64,000 nt of DNA. It comes from Sipunculus nudus (taxonomy: Eukaryota; Annelida; Sipuncula; Golfingiida; Sipunculidae). How positions within the stretch are numbered: the first letter of the stretch is position 1; the number at the start of each line of letters is the position of its first letter. Under the pieces are notes generated by a model. That model had not been told where the DNA came from and did no database searches. It worked only from the letters and a program-made list of their open reading frames with translations. The stretch lies in NCBI GenBank assembly GCA_026874595.1, contig CM049320.1, forward strand, positions 9,677,464 to 9,741,463, read 5' to 3'. This document shows, piece by piece, positions 1 to 11,497 of the stretch. The position numbers and the translations under genes were made by a program.

Positions 1-377
1 AATGTTCCTCATGTGTACATTTACAGCATGGCTTGAATTGAACGATTATTTGTCATTTCACATTCAGTGAAGGTGCATTTGATATCTAGAAAGGGACGTA
101 GTCCAAATCCAAATCCATAATTAAACTTAGAATAGAAAGGGGTCCAGAACAGAATTTTCTTAAGACGTCTTTCTTCATCGGATATGTTCGTGAGGTCTCT
201 GTAAAAGAAAGTTCAAACCATCCCTGCATTCCTGGTCTATTCTATGTGGCATTAAAATTCAAGGAGAAATACTGATGAGGTAGATCTCGTAGAGATAAAT
301 AGAAAGTTAACATAACAGAAGAAGTTCAAGTAAAATAAAAAAAAAATGAAAAGTTTTGCGTTTATTTTAGAAGGCAT
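1..377 (-). pseudogene. Fucosyltransferase pseudogene, N-terminal part (left duplicate)
   Basis: This is a diverged copy of the first ~125 codons of the fucosyltransferase at 22663-23841, running off the left window edge. The start codon equivalent is at 375-377. Base-by-base comparison with 23461-23841 shows a 7-base deletion near position 41-47 and two single-base insertions around 237-265, so the frame is not kept and no open frame survives. The 5' splice-acceptor region just upstream of the start is also recognisable, near 418-435. Because the rest of the copy lies outside the window, I cannot exclude alternative exon boundaries, but three frame-changing indels within 380 bases make a functional Golgi enzyme unlikely. 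Confidence 0.75.
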
Positions 378-929
378 GACAAGGACTGGTCCCCTCCGAT
401 TTGTTGTCTCTTGAAGTGTCTGAAATATAAAAAAAATAATATGTATTTATGAATAATGTTGTATTATTATGAACTAAACAATGTTTTATATCCTACCTAA
501 TTTTGTTGTAAGGTAATGACATTAATGGTTATTACAATTAGGCAACTAGTAGTGTCATATTATCAGGAATGTATTACAATATCTAACATCAGCTTTATAT
601 CATAACAAGTAACTGATATGCTTGTACAATTAATTTATATTTGATCTAAGAACAAAAACATTGAAACAAATGAAATGATTACATATTTAAAGATACGCAA
701 TGTTGTTCAAGTGTATAAATTAACTATACTGTTAGGCAATAAATATTTACAGTTCATGGACACTGATGTTTTCAGCATCCTGGGTCTTGTCAAGTTGAAT
801 AAATAAAACCCAAAAGTATGAGTGACTTCTCAACATAAATATAACACATATTTTTTTTTTATATTTATCCTATTTTACTTACATCATATTCATACAGGAT
901 AATTACCAATATGGTTCCATTACTCATTA
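378..929. other. Upstream/5' intron region of left copy, no gene seen
   Basis: AT-rich DNA matching 23885-24270 upstream of the intact fucosyltransferase. It is probably intron or 5' flank. No reading frame or RNA gene is recognised. Confidence 0.5.
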
Positions 930-3900
930 CAATTAAACCAAGAGAATTCGCTAAATTAATTACCCTCACAATACAACCCAGAAATTCTGACTGACGCCTC
1001 ACCATTACAATACAACCCAGAAAGTCTGGCGTAACTCCTCACCATTATAGAATAACCCAGAAAGACTTGATGACACCTAAAAATTACAATTCAAAACAAA
1101 AAGTCTGGATGATTACTCAACATTACGATAAAACGCGATAGTCTGGCTGATTCAGCAGTCTTGCTGACTCGTCGCCCTAACAATACAGCCGAGAAAGTGT
1201 GGCTGTTTCCTCCACATTACAATACACCAATGAAAGTCTGGTTGATTACTTACCATTATAAACAACAAGGAAAGTGTGACGGACTGCTCACGAAGACAAT
1301 TATTAATGTATTTATTTGATTTACATCATATTCGCACAGGATAATAAAACACTCAGCTAAAATCAAGCTAGTCTACCTTGGTGCCAATTACCAATACGGT
1401 ATCTTTGGATAACACCTCATTATAACAACACAATGCAGCAAGCCTGGCGAATTCCGCACCATTACAATACAATCCAGAAGGCCTGGCTGACTCCTCATCC
1501 TAACAATACAACCCGCAAAGTCTGACTGAGTCCTCACCATAAACATACAACCCTGCAAAAAAATCAATATTACACCTCACTATTATATTGAAATCCTGAA
1601 GGTCTGTCTGACTCTTCACCATTACAGTACAACGCAGGAAGTGTGGATGACACCGCACCATAAAAATACAACCCAGGAACTCTGGCTGACTCTTAACCAC
1701 TACAATACAACGCAGAATGTCTGTATGAAACCTCACCATAAAAATACAACCCAGCAAGTCTGAATGACGCCCAACTATTACAATACAAAACAAAAAGTCT
1801 GAATTCTTAACATTACAATACAACAAAGAAAGTCTAACTGACTCCTCGTTCTTACAATATGGCACGGAAAGGCTTGCAGACTCCCCAACATTAATGTATA
1901 ACCCTGCAATAGGCGAGGATGACACTTCACACTTATATTCAAACCCTGAATGACAGGCTGACTGCTCATCAATACAATACATCCCAGAAAGTCTGTATGA
2001 CACATCACCCAATTACATTACAACCCAAACAGTTCTAGATAACTTTCAACCTTGTAATACAAATTAGAAAGTCAGGCGGACTCCTCACCACGAAAATACA
2101 AGCCAGAGGCCTGCTAGACTACTCACCATTAAAATACAACCCAGAAAGTCTCCCTCATTTCTCACCATTACAATAAAACCCAACAAGTCTGGCGTTACTA
2201 CTCACCATGGAAATACAACGCAGAACGTCTGGCTGACTCCCCACACCAACAATACAACCCAGAAGGTGTTGGTGACATCTGACCATTAAAATTAAACCCT
2301 GAAAGTCTTGGTAACCTCTCACATTAAAATTAAACCCAGAAAGTCTGGATGATACTCCACCTATACAAAAACTCCTTACCACAACAATGCAAACTAGAAA
2401 GTCTTTCCGACTCCTCACAAAGAAAATAAAACCCAGAGGTCTTCTAGATTTCTCACCATTACAATGCAAATCATAAAGTCATGCTGATCCCTCAACATGG
2501 AAATACAACCCAGAAAGTCTGGCTGACACCTCACACTAACAATGCAACCCAGAAAGTCTGTATGACTCCTCACAACTAAAATACAACCCTACAGAAAGTA
2601 TGGATGACACCTCGCTATTACATAAAAACAACAACAATTATTAATATATTTTACTTTATATACATCATATTTATACAGAGAAATAAGCCACTCAGCTAAA
2701 ATCAGTCTGGTCTACCTTGATGCCAGGTACCAATACAGTACCTTTGGATAACTTCTCACCTAACAATACAACGCAGAAAGTCTGGCCGACTCCTCACTCT
2801 AAAAATACAAACCTAGAAAAACAACACTCCCCACCATGAAAATACAACCAAGAGATATGGTTTGCTCCTCACCCGTACAATACAAACTAGAAAGTCTGGC
2901 TGACCTCTCCCCATTAACATACAAGGCAGAACATCTGGCTGAATCCTTACCATTACAGTACAACCCGGAGAGTATGGTTGACGCCCAACCTTTACAACCA
3001 ACTCAGTAAATCTGGCTGACACCTCACCATTACAATACAACACAAAAAATGTGGCTGACTCCTCACCATTATAAAACAACACAGAAAGTCTTACTGAGTC
3101 CTCAAGATAACAATTTTTAATTTGTTTGTACTTCTTATTTATCCAGGATAATAAACAACTCATCTGTAGTTAAGCTGGTCTACTTTGGTGTCAGGTACCA
3201 CCACGGTTCCTTTGGCGAACACCTCACTATAAAAATACAATGCATAAGGTCTGGCTGATTCTGCACCATTACAATACAAGCTAATAGGTCTGGCTAACTA
3301 CGCACTCTATAAATACAAACCTAGAAAGAAAAAACACACCCACCATGAAAATACCAACCAGAGATATGGTTTGCTCCTCACCCTTACAATACAAACTAGA
3401 ACGTCTGGCTGACTTCTCCCCATTACAATACAAGGCAGAACATCTGGCTGATTCCTTATCATTACAATACAACCCAGAAGGTCTGGCTGACTCCTCACAA
3501 TTACAATCAAACTCAGTTAATCTGGCTGACGCCTCACCATTACAATACAACACAAAATATTAATTTATTTTATTTACATCCTATTTACCCAGGGTAATAA
3601 ACAAATCATCTCTACTGAACTGGTCTACCTTGGTGCCAGGTACTAATACGGTACCTTTGGCTAACACCTCACTGTTACAATACAATGCATAAAGTCTGGC
3701 TGACTCCTCACTTTAAAAATACAAACCCAGAACAAAAAAAACACTCCCCACCATGAAAATACAACCCAGAGGTACAAAAATACAACCCAGAGGTATGTTT
3801 GACTCCTCACCCTAAAAAAACCCCAGAAAGTCAACACTTCCCACCATGAAAATACAAACCATGGGTATGGTTTGCTCCTCAACCTTACAATACAAACTGG

Positions 3901-4985
3901 AAAGTCTGGATGACTCCTAACCATTGCAATACAATGAAGAACATTTGGCTGACAGGTCACCGTTACAATACAACCAAGAAATTCTGGTTTACGCCCAGCC
4001 GGTATTGAATAATTAAATTTGTAGTACTTTATAACACTATAATATTCCTTACGTCAAATGAAACCATATATATTTTACTTTCGAACTCTTAAAGCTATAA
4101 TACAAACTAGAAAGTCTGGCTGACTCCTCACCATTGCAATACAATGCAGAACATCTTGCTGACACGTCACTATTACAATACAACCAAAACGTCTGGTTGA
4201 CGCCCCAACAAATACAATCAAACTCAAAACTCTGGCTGACACCCCACCATTACAATATAACACAGCAAGTCTCACTGACTCCTCGAGATAACATATATTT
4301 ATTTATTTTATTTTATTTACAACCTATTTTTTCAGGGTAATAAACCGTCAGCTAACATCTGGTTGGTCTACCATGGTGCCAGGTACCATTACTGTACCTT
4401 TGGCTAACTCCTCATTATAACAATACAACGCATAAAGTTTGGCTAATTCCGCACAATTACAAAACAAACAAGAAAGTCTCGCTGACTCGTCACCCTAACA
4501 ATACAACCAAGAGGAATGGACTCCTCACCCTTACGATTCAACTTAGAACATCTGGCTTATTCCTCACCATGAAAACAATCCCAGAGGTTTGCTAGACTCC
4601 TCACCCTCACAATACAAACTAGAAAGTCCTCCTGACTCTTCATCATTTCAATACAATGCAGTCTGAATAATTCTGCACCATTATAACACAACCAGGAAAG
4701 TCTTTCCGACTCCTCAATCAACGGAGCAACCCAGAAAGTCTGGCTGACTCCTCACCATGAAAATACGACCCAGAAGGTGTGGCAGACTCCTCACTATGAA
4801 AATACAACCCAGAAAGTCAGAATGACACATTACCATTACATTAAATCCAGAAAATCCGGCTGAATCCTCACCATTACAATACAGCCCAGAATGTCTGGCT
4901 AAATCCTTATCCTTACAATACAACCTAGAAACTCTGACTAACTCCTTACTCTTACAATACAACCCAGAAAGTCTGGCTGACTCCT
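930..4985. repeat. 39-bp minisatellite array, expanded copy
   Basis: Roughly a hundred diverged units of about 39-40 bp, with core words such as ctcctcaccattacaataca and acccagaaagtctggctga. Because 39 bp is 13 codons, both strands give spurious periodic open frames (for example 1500-2012 and 2813-3163 on the minus strand) that should not be taken for genes. Units vary by substitutions, and some carry small deletions. The paralogous array at 24275-24955 is about one sixth as long. Confidence 0.9.
1296..4425. repeat. Higher-order ~125-bp interruption repeated five times
   Basis: Within the minisatellite a distinct block recurs at about 1296-1420, 2637-2768, 3113-3240, 3553-3680 and 4288-4420. 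It runs from a tattttatttacatc..tat stretch through caggataataaa, ctcagctaaaatc, tggtctaccttggtgcca and taccaatacggtacctttgg to aacacctcac, then returns to 39-bp units. A shortened relative lies at about 858-940 and another at 24325-24400 in the right copy. The array therefore amplified as compound units and not only one 39-mer at a time. Confidence 0.75.
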
Positions 4986-6896
4986 TCTCTATACAACTTT
5001 TGTTTTTGCATCACTAGCAAGAAATGTAGTTTTATAACTGTTTTTCCTAGCATCTCTGACTGCTAATCACGATAGCTTGCAATTTTATTTATTAATTTTT
5101 TTTTCTGGAACCCCTATGTTTGTGTAACGTTTTTGCCCGTGACAAACTAGCTTCATAGCACGCGTGAATATTTTTGACCTAATGGGTCCGCTTGTTAATA
5201 AGGTGTTTAGCCTAAGAGCATCCATTGTGTCCAAGAGACAAATGATATCAGATAAATTTAAATCATCTTAAGGAAAAGGAGGCTTTGCCCTCCATTTTTT
5301 TTTTTAGTAAAACACATAAGAAATGTAATCTTAACCTTCGTAGCATTATATATTCATATTTAATAATAAGTTTAACTGCCTGTACTTGTAACTTCTCAGA
5401 ATTAATTTAGTTGAAACGGTAGTTTTGATTAATTAAATTTGTAGTACTTTATAACACTATAATATTCCTTACGTAAAATGAAACTATAGAAATTTCACTT
5501 TCTGAACTCTTAAAAACTATGAACTGCTTAATTCTTTACTCCGGATAATATTAACAGACGAAAAAAAAAACAAAAAACAAATATAACTAACAACGTATAT
5601 CTACTCACGAGTGTTTAAGTTATTTATTGTAATAAATAATATATATATATATATATGATTTCATATTCATGTTTTCATTCTTTGGGACGTTTTTCCGAGT
5701 AAGAACGTTCAAACGTTCTTTTGACAAGAGACGAGAGCTTTGACATTGCAGGACCTCGAAAATGTACTAACGTGTCCATCGAAATATCATAATACATGCC
5801 GAATGAGCTTAGTCCTTAGATGTGCCGTGTTTGTAAAAGTCTCACCAAGCAGTGGCATAACGTATAGGTTCATCTATTGTTCAATATTATATCCTCCACT
5901 CACAGAATATAAAAACCCTATAAACATAAAGAAAAATTAATTGTTGACTTTTTATGGTCAAAGAGTTATCTCATATATATTTATAATGTATTCACATGTT
6001 ATACTGACCATTAACGATAAATTAGCTGATTGATAGAACACTCATAATTCTATAATTAAGCCATTACATTTAAAATAGGAAAAAACATACAAACGAGACA
6101 GAAACAATATTAACTCAATTTAAATGATGATATACACTGCGTATCATTCATGCTAAACATTCTTGATTTTGCAAACCTTCCACATAAGACATGGAAATAT
6201 TTCTTTTGAGTAGAATCAGTTGTGTTCAGTTAGCAAAATCAAGACCATAAGTTAATAAAAGACAAAGCAGAGGTTGTCATTTTGTGCCCTTATTATTTGA
6301 TATAAAATTATTAAGTGTATATGAATCACCCGATCTGCCGACCCGGCACACCCTGCCGCGAGAGTTTTGCTACGGCCAAATAAATGGTTATATATATGTG
6401 TGTGTGTGTGCGTGTGTGTGTTTGTCTGTGTATATATAGCATAACATTGCTTTACAAAACAATGATATTGAAATTCACCGATAAGAGATCTCATTGATAA
6501 CTATTTCCGTCTTCTAATGATCAATTGAAAGATTGTCGGCCATTGCCTTGCTGTGTGTCTTTATTGGGTAGTATAATATAAACGCGATACAATCGGTTTC
6601 TCTGCGTAGGGAAGCTTTGATATCAATGTTATTGACAGTGTAATCCTTTTTGCTCTGCATTATATAAGCATCTTGACAAGATCTTGGACACGACGTATAG
6701 ATAAAAGGTAGTGCTTGTTGCTCAGAGATATGCCATGGTTACACCCACATACTAAAAATAGGGAAACCTTAAACGTCAACGTCATATTTAAATCTTGAAT
6801 TAAAATTAAAAATTATTTTCTTTTCAAGTTTTGCGATGATGAGGTCGCCATGAAGATGTCAATGCTTAACCCGCCAACCCTGTAAACTTGAATACA
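4986..6896. other. Duplicated non-coding flank, left copy
   Basis: AT-rich DNA collinear with 24956-27112. It holds short (AT) runs at 5640-5657 and a TG microsatellite at 6396-6432. The open frame at 5740-5940 is short and is not kept in the paralogous segment, so no gene is called. Confidence 0.6.
6390..6437. repeat. (TG)n microsatellite
   Basis: An imperfect TG run flanked by tatata. It lies where the right copy has the second arm of a long hairpin (26640-26678). Confidence 0.85.
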
Positions 6897-8582
6897 AGGT
6901 GGAGGTGTCCAAGATCAATGGACATGCAAACATTGAGCCCAATCTGTTCATAAGTGTTTTACTTGTTAAAAGTAAAGAAAAACAAGAAAAACAAGAAAAG
7001 GACAGTTGGCGCCACCTTAGATCAGATAAATATGAACTTTTTTTTAGAATTTTCTTTGAAGATTTTAAACTTTAGATAATTTATTTTATATTTTTTTTAA
7101 CGCGATGTATATCTCACATTTGGCTAACAGTATTTATGTAAAAATAGTATCCCATACAATTAAATATTAGATACAAATATCACCAGGTTTTTATTGTGTG
7201 TTTATAATATTTTGTTCTTATTAAATTTTCAATTAAAAAATTTGATACAAACAATGCATATTATTTTTAAAATGGTGTAAAACTGCTAAACTAAAACAGA
7301 TTAAAATCAAGAAAAACACGCGTCTTTTGAGAAATATTTCATCGAAGACGATGCAGTCTGTTGAATAGTTGATTTGAGAAACTGTTTGGGAAGGAAACAG
7401 TTAACTCGTTTTCAACGGGAAACCGAAATACAAGCGCAAGTGACAGTCGTATAAATTCATTATATATTCTGATATGAATTGGTTTTGATGAACAAAATTG
7501 AAATTATATAGTTTGTCATGATGAAAAAGGCGAAATTTTAACCTGAAATAACATCTCAAGATCTGTAAAACAGAAGTAGTCGGACCTTCTTGCTCCGAGT
7601 GGCTTGTCATCGGTAATAAGGTCATTGGCCACCGCGCCGGGACACGCGTCAGATGTGAAGGGACTAATTAGCAACGATTACTCTTATCCATATGTGTGAA
7701 CATTCGAACTGCCAATGTATTCCCCGCTCACAATCATACGTGAACACTGTGGACACGATATAACTACCAGCAACACCTGCTAGACCTAAAGATATAGTTT
7801 TATTATGTAAAAAGAAATCATCGAATCCCGATGTTGATTGACGGAGTTCCCGAACAAGATCCGAACTTGTTTTAATGTTAAAAAAGCGCTGTAACCCACC
7901 CAGCAGCATGTAATATGAATATTAAAACAAGTATGACTTTTTCACAAGGTTCCGTATTTACCGCGTAAAATGTAAACTGTTTCAATAATGTCGACGCTGT
8001 TAGGTGGCTTTCACAGAGATACACACGGAGACACGCACGCTTACAGGACAACCACTAGAGCGTAATAATTATAAATAATAAGCAGCGAGTCCCAAGCAAT
8101 GCTATCTTTATATAGTCATATTTGGCATAACAATTTCATATTTCATAACATATTCTGGATACCATATCCTTTACCGTATAGGATGGCACTGACGTAATTT
8201 TTGGCAGTAACACAGACCAAAACAAAATTCTACGATCTGCATAATAGCACAGGGGTAAGATTACCGGGGGGGGGGGGGGTTGGATGTTTGCAGTAATTAG
8301 TGTCAATTAATTATCAAGTGCCGGTAATAAAGATAAGCACAGTCCCGGCTGACTGACCAGCGGCCTCCGCACGCCTGTAAAACAAAGATGTGCCGTGTAC
8401 CGCCAATAAAAAGATAACCATTAAGCAGTTGAATACCCTGTTTGTTCTCGCCGAGCTGACAGCGGTCCTGTATACAATCAAAGTATGGTTGACATCTGAA
8501 TTAAAATGCTTGTTTTTCTAATTGATACAAAATAACGCCAGGAAAGTGTTTAAGTGACATGATAAATATAAGATAAGGAAAA
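6897..8582. other. Non-coding stretch with a G14 run
   Basis: AT-rich DNA between the left duplicate and the LINE. A run of 14 G at 8266-8279 stands out. The minus-strand open frames at 7401-7625 and 7664-7909 have no recognisable motif and are left uncalled. Confidence 0.5.
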
Positions 8583-8598
8583 GCTCTCTCCTTTTCTT
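8583..8598. repeat. LINE target-site duplication, 3' side
   Basis: gctctctccttttctt, identical over 16 bases to 20152-20167. It lies directly after the LINE 3' end, where the minus strand reads an AATAAA-containing A-rich tail. Confidence 0.7.
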
Positions 8599-9099
8599 TT
8601 TTATTGAAAAAACTTATATACAGATACAAAAAAACATACAGATAGACATATATGAAAAGATACAAATACATTCACATAGACGGACATAAAGCAAAACATG
8701 TATGTTTCTATATCACAAATTTTTAACTCATAGATCTATAATCAGATGTTAGTTATAGTGTTTAATTGAGAATGATACATATATACCTGTATATATATAC
8801 TCATGTTCATACATATACACGCATACATACATATACGTGTTGATAAGGGTTCTAAAAAAATAAAACGGGAAAAGAAAATACTTTATTTTTACTCTTTTTG
8901 TTTCTAAAAGATAATATTATAAATATTGTCCCATTTTTCAATATGACTCTTGATTTTATCACGTTTCCTTGCAATATTCCTCTCTATATTATGAACTTGT
9001 TCTACGTATATTTTGAAACTAATGATTGTTGGCATTGTCTTGTTGCATTTGCAATTGTATATAAATTTTTTTGTTAACAGAAGTAGCATATCAATCAGG
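8599..9099 (-). other. LINE 3' untranslated region
   Basis: AT-rich tail of the LINE after the ORF2 C-terminal Cys/His domain, ending in the AATAAA-type signal (minus strand of 8600-8607) next to the target duplication. The ORF at 8904-9089 lies here and has no motif. Confidence 0.55.
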
Positions 9100-11192
9100 C
9101 TATTTTTTTGTTGTGTTGAATCTAACAGATATTATATCAAGTATCTCTTCATCTATTCCATTATGTAGAGTTGATAACCAATTTTTTACTTGATATATTA
9201 TCTTTTTAGTTTCTCTACAATGATAAAAAAGATGTAACAATATTTCTTTTTCAGAATTGCAGAATGTGCAAAGTGTTGTTTCCTTTTTTCCAATGATAAA
9301 TAAAAATAGGTTCAAAGCAATACATCTATGAAGTAGTTTAAACTGGAACATTCTCAGTTCTTCTGATAAGGTTATTTTTTTTAATATTCTGAAATGCTTC
9401 AAATACTATTTCTTGATAATCTCCTTGCATATCTCTGTGCCATTTTTCTACAACTTTTGAAGGTTCTGTATATATCTTGAGTATTAATTCTTTATATATT
9501 GTGTTTGTTACTTTTTTTCATTTTCTTAACTATTTCTAAATTTAAATTATAGACTGGTTTTGTTATTTTATCTGTTACCAGTTCTTTCTTCCACCTTAAT
9601 GGGATTGTATCCACTATACTCATTTATTGCATTTTCTTAATATTTACTTTAGTATTATCTGTTAGTTCTATGTGGAACAGGAAGACATATTTTTCTCCAT
9701 TATACTTTGTGATATCTTTTATACTTGTTATTCCAGCTATATGCAAAGTTTTATAATAAACTATTTTGTTACCAACTTTTATATGAGTGTTGAAAAATAA
9801 TATTTCATTTAGAATTTCGTCACAAGTATTTACATGTTTAAAGTTAAATTTGCCCCAAATGTTGAGTACCTCTAACCAAAATGGATGACATATATTGCTA
9901 AAATGGCGAAAATCATCAGATTTTAAATTACATTGAAATATAAGGGGTCCTAATTTTTTAAACTGAACATTGACTATTTTTCTCCATCCCTCATCTCTTT
10001 GTCCCGAGAAAAATCATTTAATCCATCAAATTTTTAATGCTTCCATTTTGGATTTTAGATGTATCATATTAAGCCCCCCTTTATCCATCGGCGCAATTAA
10101 GGTTGTTCTTTCTATCTTTTCCTCCCCAGATAACCTTAAACAAGAGTGCTTCAATTTCTTTTAAATAATTTAGCGAAGGATTTGGTAAAACTTGAAATGC
10201 GTAAGTTAATTGTGACAAGATATGGGCTTTTATAATAGTAATTTTACCTGAGAGAGACATTGTTCTTGTTGCCCATATATTTAAAATGGCTTTGATTTGA
10301 CTTAATATTTCTTTGTAATTGATATCTTTCATTTTTCGCCAATCTGGGTGTATATATATACCAAGAATCTTTATGGGTTCTGTGCACCACTTAAGTCCTA
10401 AATTTTTCATACTGTCACATATAATTTTTGTGTTTTCAATTACTGGCATAATAACAGTTTTATCTAAATTCACCTTAAGTCCAGATATTTTTTGAAAATT
10501 TTGAAATGTTAAAATGGCTTCTTTTATTGATTCTTGCCCACCTGTGAGGAAGAGAGCAGTATCATCTGCATATTGGATTAATTTATGTTCTTTACCAGCA
10601 ACATTTATCCCTCTTATTTTTTGTATTGTTTCGTATTTTAATTGCCAATATTTCTGAAGCTATTATAAATAAGTAAGGAGATAGAGGGCATCCTTGTCTA
10701 ACACCACGCCTTACTGGAAAATAGTTTGTTGCCCATCCTCTGTTTATTACACAGCTACTGATGTCTAAATATAATATATTAATCCATTTCTTAAAAGCAG
10801 ATCCAAAATTAAACATATGTAAAGTGTTTTGAATATGGGACCATTCTAAAAAGTCGAAAGCTTTCTCAAAATCTATTGACAAGAGATAACTTTCTATGTG
10901 TCTTTGAATAGGCAAATAAATCTATAATTTTAACTATATTCTCCCCAATGTATCTATTTTTAATCAAACCTGTTTGGTCTGGACTTATTAAAATGTGTAA
11001 CACTGATTTTAGTCGATTTGCGAGGGTTTTGGCAATAATTTTATAATCAGTGTTTAACATTGAGAGAGGGCGCCAGTTCTTTAAAACTAGAGTATCTTTA
11101 TCTTTCTTTGGTATTAGGCAAAGGATGCCTTGGCGCATAGTGGTTGGCAAGGTTCCAGTCTCAAAAGAGTATTTTATTGCATTTATATAGTA
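9100..11192 (-). pseudogene. LINE ORF2, reverse transcriptase and C-terminal part
   Basis: This continues ORF2 downstream of the Helitron insertion. Reading down the minus strand there is a LPTTMRQGILCLIPKKDKD block, KNWRPLSMLN, an SIDFEKAFDFLEW motif (first catalytic Asp region, about 10880), RRGVRQGCPLSPYLF (about 10720), the catalytic YADD (10561-10572, intact), and a thumb region at 10473-10081 ending near WGGK. A C-terminal segment at 9402-9100 has a C-x2-C and H-x4-C-type zinc-knuckle pattern (TLCTFC..LFYHCRE), as in L1 ORF2. Several frame changes separate these blocks, for example between 10081 and 9402 where no open frame is present. It would have copied LINE RNA into DNA at nicked targets, but it is now broken. 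Confidence 0.85.
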
Positions 11193-11497
11193 CTAGCAAT
11201 TACCCGTGCTACGCACGGTTCTGGGCGAGCATTTAGTTCTGATTTCAAATAGTCTGTCATAGTTTCATGTCTTGGGTGTACAATGTTACTGTCTCTTTGA
11301 ATCCGACATTTGGTATAAGTGTTCTGTCTCTGAGTTAACCTTGTCGGAGTCTGAATGACCTGGACGAATACGTTCTTGTCCTAATGGTGGAATGTCTTCG
11401 GACAAACACGGAGCATATGTATGTAAAAAAATCACGGCAAACCGTAGTGTCAGAGGAGACATGTAAATTCACACAAATTACGCTATAAACATATAGA
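11193..11497 (-). mobile_element. Possible inner 305-bp Helitron sharing the 3' end
   Basis: A second copy of the 5' terminal region occurs inside the larger element. TCTATATGTTTATAGCG starts at 11497 and is preceded by A, and about 110 bp downstream of it (11380-11497) match the outer 5' end (13212-13334). Together with the shared CTAG/hairpin end this makes a plausible complete 305-bp element. The arrangement may be nested insertion or alternative 5' ends of one family. Confidence 0.55.

Larger units (their letters stand above)
1..6896. repeat. Segmental duplication, left copy
   Basis: Collinear with 23460-27112 in the same orientation. Shared landmarks in order are the fucosyltransferase 5' part, the 39-bp minisatellite, the segment beginning with a cttttgt..agcaagaaat motif (about 4990 and 24950), the segment containing gacctcga..gtgtccatcg (about 5750 and 26010), the gatctgccgacccggcac block (6331 and 26563), and the block ending near cttaacccgc (6870 and 27085). 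Similarity is lost after about 6896 and 27112. The copy probably continues left of the window. Confidence 0.85.

Noticed and set aside
1500-4962. Long minus-strand open frames with repeated GCIVMVRSQPDFL-like units
   Set aside because: They are translations of the 39-bp minisatellite. 39 is divisible by three, so frames stay open by periodicity. There is no start context or non-repeat sequence.
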